16,444 nt of DNA from OLB7 sp966250335 (lineage in GTDB: Bacteria; Bacteroidota; Ignavibacteria; OLB7), in contig CBINGZ010000071.1 in the NCBI GenBank assembly GCA_966250335.1, positions 1 to 16,444 of the forward strand. Reading direction: 5' to 3'. Position 1 is the first letter of the stretch; every line of letters starts with the position of its first letter. A program made the translations under genes and the position numbers. Below the pieces are notes generated by a model. It saw nothing but the letters and a program-made list of their open reading frames with translations, had not been told where the DNA came from and made no database searches. This document shows, in pieces, positions 13,043 to 16,444 of this stretch.

Positions 13043-14434
13043 TCAGCTTCGCTCGCGGGGCGACATGTTTCTGACCACCGCCTCGGGGATCGGCATGTTC
13101 GGAATCCACATGTTGATGGTCGTTCCGCTTCCCACCCCGCTCTTCAGCTTGATCGACCCGCCGTGCGCTTCGATGATCGATCTGGTCAGGGAGAGCCCGA
13201 GCCCGTAGCCCCCCGTGGCCCGCGAGCGGGAGTCATCGGTTCTGTAGAACGGCTCGAACACCTTCTCCTGCGCCTCCGGCGGGATGCCGATGCCGCTGTC
13301 GGAGACGATGATCCGCACGCCGTCGTCATCCGGGAAGACCTTGATCCTGACAGGTCCATCCGATTCCGAGGAATATTTGAGGGCGTTGGAGATCACGTTC
13401 TTGACGGCGATGGCGAGCCGCTGATTGTCGGCCACGATCATCAGCGATTCCGTCAGCGAGTCGAACTCCAGACGCCTCGCCTCCGGACCGAACGACTCGT
13501 GGATCGACCTGACCAGCGCCACCACGTCGAACTGCTCCGTCACGAGCTTTCCTCCCAGAACCGCCAGACGTTCGTTCTCCAGCAGCTCGGTGATCATGGT
13601 GTTCAGCTCGCGGGTGTTCCGGTCGATCGAGGCCTTCGCCTTGCTCTCCGGGAGCATCGCCAGCGCCACGCTCATCCGTGTGAGGGGGGAGCGGAGTTCA
13701 TGGCTGACGTCGAAGAGAAGCCGCCGCTTGGAGGCGATGATCGCCGCCACCTGTTCCGACATCGCGTTGAACGCCTGGCTGAGCTCCCCCAGCTCGTCGG
13801 TCGATGCGGTCCTGACGCGATATTCGAAATCCCCCGAGCTCACCGCCTCCACCCCTTTCATCAGCTCTCCCACGGGACGGAGGAACCGCTGCACCGCGTA
13901 GTAGGCGGCCGCGAAGAGGATCGTGAGCGCCACCCCGAGCAGAGCCGACGGCGGGAACCAGGAGGGGCGCTGCGGCGATGAGCGGAGGCGGATGACGTAG
14001 GTCCACCCCTGCATCCCCTTTACGGCGTAGAGATGGTCGTCATGTTCGCGGAAGAGGAATCTCTCCCCGATATCGAATCCGGTCTCGTTCCCTTCGGCCA
14101 GGATCACCTCGGATCGCGCCACGTTGGTATCGCTCATCCACTCCCGTCCCTGCTGCTCGATGCGGATATCGAGAGGATATCGCGCCGTGATCGACCGGGC
14201 GGCCGTCGTATCGGGGGGCGATCCGATCCCGTCGACGATCAGGCCGGTGTAGATCTCGATCTGCTCGTGCAGGAACTCCTTGTAGGTATCGCGGAGCGCA
14301 TACTGAAAGTAGAAGGCGATGGAGACCGTTCCAAGAATCGCCGTCACCGACACCAGGGTCAGCAGCTTCCAGAAGAGGGTGCGGCGCCCCGTCGGCATCG
14401 GGTGTGAGGAAAGATTCTCGGACTGCGATGACAT
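13043..14434 (-). CDS. Membrane sensor histidine kinase (CpxA-like)
   Basis: The 463-aa protein has a short cytoplasmic start, membrane helix 1 (residues 24-43), a periplasmic sensor region of about 115 residues, membrane helix 2 (163-181), a HAMP domain (about 182-235), HisKA with FDVSHELRSPLTRM (phospho-acceptor H245), and HATPase_c. The latter carries the N box NVISNALKYS (346-355), G1 DSGIGI (379-384), F box FEPFYRTDD and G2 GYGLGLS (409-415). It should autophosphorylate and pass phosphate to the response regulator encoded upstream. A good AGGA Shine-Dalgarno (7 nt) supports the ATG at 14434. The overall plan fits envelope-stress kinases such as CpxA. The signal sensed is unknown. Confidence 0.95.
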   Translation of the reverse strand: MSSQSENLSSHPMPTGRRTLFWKLLTLVSVTAILGTVSIAFYFQYALRDTYKEFLHEQIEIYTGLIVDGIGSPPDTTAARSITARYPLDIRIEQQGREWMSDTNVARSEVILAEGNETGFDIGERFLFREHDDHLYAVKGMQGWTYVIRLRSSPQRPSWFPPSALLGVALTILFAAAYYAVQRFLRPVGELMKGVEAVSSGDFEYRVRTASTDELGELSQAFNAMSEQVAAIIASKRRLLFDVSHELRSPLTRMSVALAMLPESKAKASIDRNTRELNTMITELLENERLAVLGGKLVTEQFDVVALVRSIHESFGPEARRLEFDSLTESLMIVADNQRLAIAVKNVISNALKYSSESDGPVRIKVFPDDDGVRIIVSDSGIGIPPEAQEKVFEPFYRTDDSRSRATGGYGLGLSLTRSIIEAHGGSIKLKSGVGSGTTINMWIPNMPIPEAVVRNMSPRERS

Positions 14435-14728
14435 TGTCCTGTCCTGGGGAATGGCGTCGTTGACGTGAGAGCGTGGGGCCGTGGCGGGCGTCGTTATTCC
14501 GGAGGGAGCGCCCGCGCCTCCGCGCCGGTCGGACCGCTTCCGGAAGAATATAGAGACGATAAGGAGATCCGGCGCGTATCAGCGCCCGCGCAGGAAGAGG
14601 TCTCGTGATATCGTGCGTTGCTCGATCATGGGGAGCCGGTGGAACTGCCCGCATCGCGCCGGCCGCCGTAACGTGGCAAAGCCCGGTTCGACCGGCGGCG
14701 GTTCCTTCATTCCAGCGGCTCCCGGGCC
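14435..14728. other. Non-coding gap between response regulator and sensor kinase genes
   Basis: These 294 bp separate two genes that normally overlap or nearly touch. No frame looks coding. A 5-bp stem with 3-nt loop (CCGGT at 14683-14687, ACCGG at 14691-14695) followed on the minus strand by a short T run could be a weak terminator, but it is not convincing. A TATATT on the minus strand near 14550 lacks a good upstream element. The kinase may have its own promoter here. Confidence 0.5.
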
Positions 14729-15439
14729 TCAGGAGTCGGCGACTTCCTCGCCCTGCTGTCCGATGAACATATACCCCGTTCCCCAGATCGTCTTGAGGAA
14801 GCGCGGATGTCGCGGGTCGTCGCCGAGCTTCTGGCGGAGACGGCTGACGACGACGTCGACCGAACGGTTGAACGACTCCCAGGGAATGCCGCGCGTCTGC
14901 TCCATCATGAAATCGCGGTCGAGCGGCTTCTGCGGGTTCTCGGCGAAGAGACGGAGCATCTCGAACTCCGCGGTGGTCAGGTCGAGCGCCTTGCCGTCGA
15001 GCTGCACCGACTGCGTGTTGACGTCGATCTCCAGCCCGTCGAAGTTGTACGTTCCGGCAGGACCGAACGACTTGTGCGTGCGGCGGAGGATCGCCTGGAT
15101 ACGCGTCCAGAGCTCGCGCGGATCGAACGGCTTCGGCAGATAATCGTCGGCGCCGATCTCCAGTCCGGTGATCCTGTCCCCTACATCACCACGCGCCGTG
15201 AGCATCACGATCGGGATCGTCGAGTTCTCCCGGATCTTCTTGGCTACCTCGAACCCGTCCATCTCCGGCAGCATGACGTCAAGAACGATCACGTCCGGAT
15301 GAAGATCCCGCAGCTTCTTCAACCCCAGCGACGGGCGCTCCACCGCTACGGCCTTCGCTCCCTGCGACTCGAAGAATTCAGTGAGCAGATCACTGAGATC
15401 GGTATCGTCGTCGATAATGAGAATCTTGGTCTGGCCCAT
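14729..15439 (-). CDS. OmpR/PhoB-family response regulator
   Basis: The 236-aa protein has an N-terminal receiver domain (residues 1-115) with the acidic pocket ILIIDDD (D10-D12), phospho-acceptor D54 in VIVLDVMLPEMDG, T81 in MLTARGD and K103 in YLPKPFDPREL, followed by a winged-helix DNA-binding domain (residues 130-228: LTTAEFEMLRLF, SFNRSVDVVVSRLRQKLGDD, IKTIWGTGYMF-like). It is a CpxR-type regulator and the natural partner of the downstream kinase. The ATG at 15439 starts MGQTKILII. Upstream lie a promoter candidate and two inverted repeats that may be its own targets. Confidence 0.95.
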   Translation of the reverse strand: MGQTKILIIDDDTDLSDLLTEFFESQGAKAVAVERPSLGLKKLRDLHPDVIVLDVMLPEMDGFEVAKKIRENSTIPIVMLTARGDVGDRITGLEIGADDYLPKPFDPRELWTRIQAILRRTHKSFGPAGTYNFDGLEIDVNTQSVQLDGKALDLTTAEFEMLRLFAENPQKPLDRDFMMEQTRGIPWESFNRSVDVVVSRLRQKLGDDPRHPRFLKTIWGTGYMFIGQQGEEVADS

Positions 15440-15491
15440 TGCTATCCCCAGTTGTTAATGAAGTAAACAAAACCTTCCCCCAAACGGTTCG

Positions 15492-15524
15492 CGAAATTAC
15501 GCTCTTCACGTCGGTTTTCCCACA
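15492..15524 (-). promoter_or_regulatory. Candidate promoter of the response regulator gene
   Basis: On the minus strand TAATTTCG (15492-15499) fits the TAnnTT(T/C)G element seen at other starts in this window. Upstream after 21 bp is TGTG (15521-15524), which is only a partial match to the TTTG element. The ATG would be about 60 nt downstream. No other strong candidate was found in the gap. Confidence 0.35.
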
Positions 15525-15533
15525 TTTTGTGTA
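15519..15533. promoter_or_regulatory. Inverted repeat CACA-TTT-TGTG upstream of the response regulator (site A)
   Basis: CCCACA followed by TTT and TGTGTA forms a short dyad overlapping the upstream promoter element. An additional dyad TTTGT-GT-ACAAA (15526-15537) overlaps it. The same CCCACA-N3-TGTG plan occurs at 15572-15586. Confidence 0.45.
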
Positions 15534-15571
15534 CAAAGAGGGGGGAGCGAGGGGGGATGGGGGCCGATTTG

Positions 15572-15586
15572 CCCACAGGTTGTGGG
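15572..15586. promoter_or_regulatory. Perfect inverted repeat CCCACA-GGT-TGTGGG (site B)
   Basis: Six-base arms pair perfectly around GGT, in the gap between the response regulator start and the OmpA-like gene end. It is the more symmetric partner of site A, 53 bp away. The pair suggests an operator for a dimeric protein, but this rests on sequence only. Confidence 0.45.
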
Positions 15587-15671
15587 GAGTGAAATGCCAT
15601 GGAAAGGTGATCGGACGAGTACCGGTCACCTTTTCGGGAAACGAATCGGGGAACGAAGATCCCGAAACGAA

Positions 15672-15692
15672 ACGCCCCCTGTGCGGGGGCGT
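15672..15692 (-). terminator. Rho-independent terminator candidate of the OmpA-like gene
   Basis: An 8-bp perfect stem (ACGCCCCC at 15672-15679, GGGGGCGT at 15685-15692) encloses a 5-nt loop and begins 9 bp after the TAG at 15702. On the minus strand it is followed by TTCGTTTC, a short and imperfect T-tract. Confidence 0.7.
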
Positions 15693-15701
15693 CCTTCGTT
15701 G

Positions 15702-16444
15702 CTACTCTTTCCGCGTGTCGACCGTGATCCGCACGGTCCGCGAGTAGAACCTCCCCTCGGGGATATCGTTCGAATAGGGGGGGCCCTCCTCTCCAATGCC
15801 GAGAACCTCGCTCCTGAAGCCGGAGAGCTCGGCGGCGACGGAGCGGGCGCGCGCCAGGGAGAGCCGCCGGTTGACGACCGAATCCCCCGTCTCATCCGCG
15901 AACCCCCTGATGATGAGCCGTGCCCCGGCCGGCAGCCGCGATCTGAGCCGCGCCACCTGCGCCCGCGCCTCCGGACGAAGCGACGAGCTGTTGTACTCGA
16001 AGACGATCGCATCCCCCGTCTCCACCACCGAATCGCGGAGCATCATGTCGATGCGGGTCGTGCGGTTGACCTCCACGTCGATCCTGTCCCCGCCGGTGAT
16101 GAACTCCTGTCCCGCGCTGTCGCGCGCCGACAGCCTGAAATTGATCGGCTTCGGGTTGGCAGCGAGCCGGGCGAGCTCCTCGTCGGTGAATCTGTCGTCG
16201 ATGGAGCCGGGGAGAGGCTCTTCACCCCGGAGGCGTCTGAACGGTCGCCCCTCGATCGACGCCTCGATCGCCCAGGAGGCGAGCCCTGCCTCGGCCTGCG
16301 ACTCGGCCTTGTAGCGTATCCCCGGCGAACTCGGCCGCCGGAGCGTGTCTCCCAGAACCACAGGGGCGGTCAGCTCTCCGGCGGCGACGATCTCCACCCG
16401 GCGGTTCTCGGCGGCCCCCTCCGTGTAGGTCGGGTTCGACGGTT
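15702..16444 (-). CDS. OmpA-family outer-membrane/peptidoglycan-binding protein, 5' end missing
   Basis: The frame runs past the window edge; 246 residues of the C-terminal part are visible. They begin PSNPTYTEGAAENRRVEIVA, the typical end of one OmpA-like domain. After about 120 residues without a recognisable domain comes a second OmpA-like module: VFEYNSSSLRPEARAQVARL, then RGFADETGD with NRRLSLARARSVAAEL (the acidic and basic peptidoglycan-contact positions are kept), ending SRTVRITVDTRKE. The protein thus has at least two OmpA-like domains in series and is expected in the outer membrane or periplasm, tethering it to peptidoglycan. A GTG at 16397 opens the last part but is internal, since the coding sequence clearly continues upstream. 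A terminator hairpin follows the stop. Confidence 0.9.
   Translation of the reverse strand, partial: PSNPTYTEGAAENRRVEIVAAGELTAPVVLGDTLRRPSSPGIRYKAESQAEAGLASWAIEASIEGRPFRRLRGEEPLPGSIDDRFTDEELARLAANPKPINFRLSARDSAGQEFITGGDRIDVEVNRTTRIDMMLRDSVVETGDAIVFEYNSSSLRPEARAQVARLRSRLPAGARLIIRGFADETGDSVVNRRLSLARARSVAAELSGFRSEVLGIGEEGPPYSNDIPEGRFYSRTVRITVDTRKE

Noticed and set aside
15460..15480. GTAAAC near the response regulator start as a CpxR box
   Set aside because: Only one half-site is present; the known CpxR site needs two GTAAA units about five bases apart.
15515..15580. DnaA-box-like motifs (TTTCCCACA, TTGCCCACA) as a possible replication origin
   Set aside because: They match the DnaA consensus at only 8 and 7 of 9 positions. 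There is no cluster or AT-rich unwinding region and no dnaA or dnaN neighbour.

Overview
The window is GC-rich and densely coding, and most genes lie on the minus strand. No rRNA, tRNA, CRISPR array or insertion sequence was found. Several features point to the Bacteroidota/Chlorobiota (FCB) group, perhaps a high-GC Ignavibacteria- or Kapabacteria-like lineage. Putative promoters resemble the Bacteroidota pattern (TTG, about 19-21 bp, TAnnTT(T/C)G). Shine-Dalgarno sequences are weak or absent at several starts. There is an LptF/LptG permease with a long soluble insertion, a secreted lamin-tail protein with a FlgD/CHU_C-like C-terminal domain, and a protein with at least two OmpA-like modules. 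The taxonomic call is inference, not proof.

Layout. Positions 1-286 hold a 21-bp tandem repeat, which may encode the coiled-coil tail of a plus-strand gene, and a cluster of small palindromes. Positions 287-1842 (minus) are a two-gene unit: a FabL-type enoyl-ACP reductase followed, with a 4-bp stop/start overlap, by a divergent NanE-like epimerase. Positions 1963-3312 are the LptF/LptG permease, preceded by a 10-bp tandem repeat and a small secreted protein of unknown function (3514-4101). Positions 4276-7736 (minus) carry a lamin-tail secreted protein, a TPR/low-complexity protein and a zinc-ribbon membrane protein, probably cotranscribed. Positions 7906-9557 are the only clear plus-strand block: a 72-aa XRE regulator, a four-helix membrane protein and a classical SDR. 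It is preceded by a 9-bp-arm perfect palindrome and a degenerate second copy that bracket a promoter. Positions 9566-10987 (minus) are two paralogous lipoproteins separated by a 13-bp-stem hairpin. Positions 11225-15439 (minus) hold an OmpR-type response regulator, a sensor histidine kinase, RuvA and a DUF1624/HGSNAT-like membrane acyltransferase that overlaps ruvA by 4 bp. Positions 15702-16444 are the 3' part of the OmpA-like gene, followed by a terminator hairpin.

Much of the content concerns the cell envelope: lipid synthesis, LPS transport, lipoproteins, a peptidoglycan-binding OmpA domain, membrane acyl transfer and a CpxA/CpxR-like two-component pair. I see no obvious defence system or mobile element. 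The best candidates for something under-described are the XRE/membrane-protein module with its paired operators, the reductase-NanE coupling with altered NanE active-site residues, the tandem lipoprotein family, and the paired inverted repeats upstream of the response regulator.
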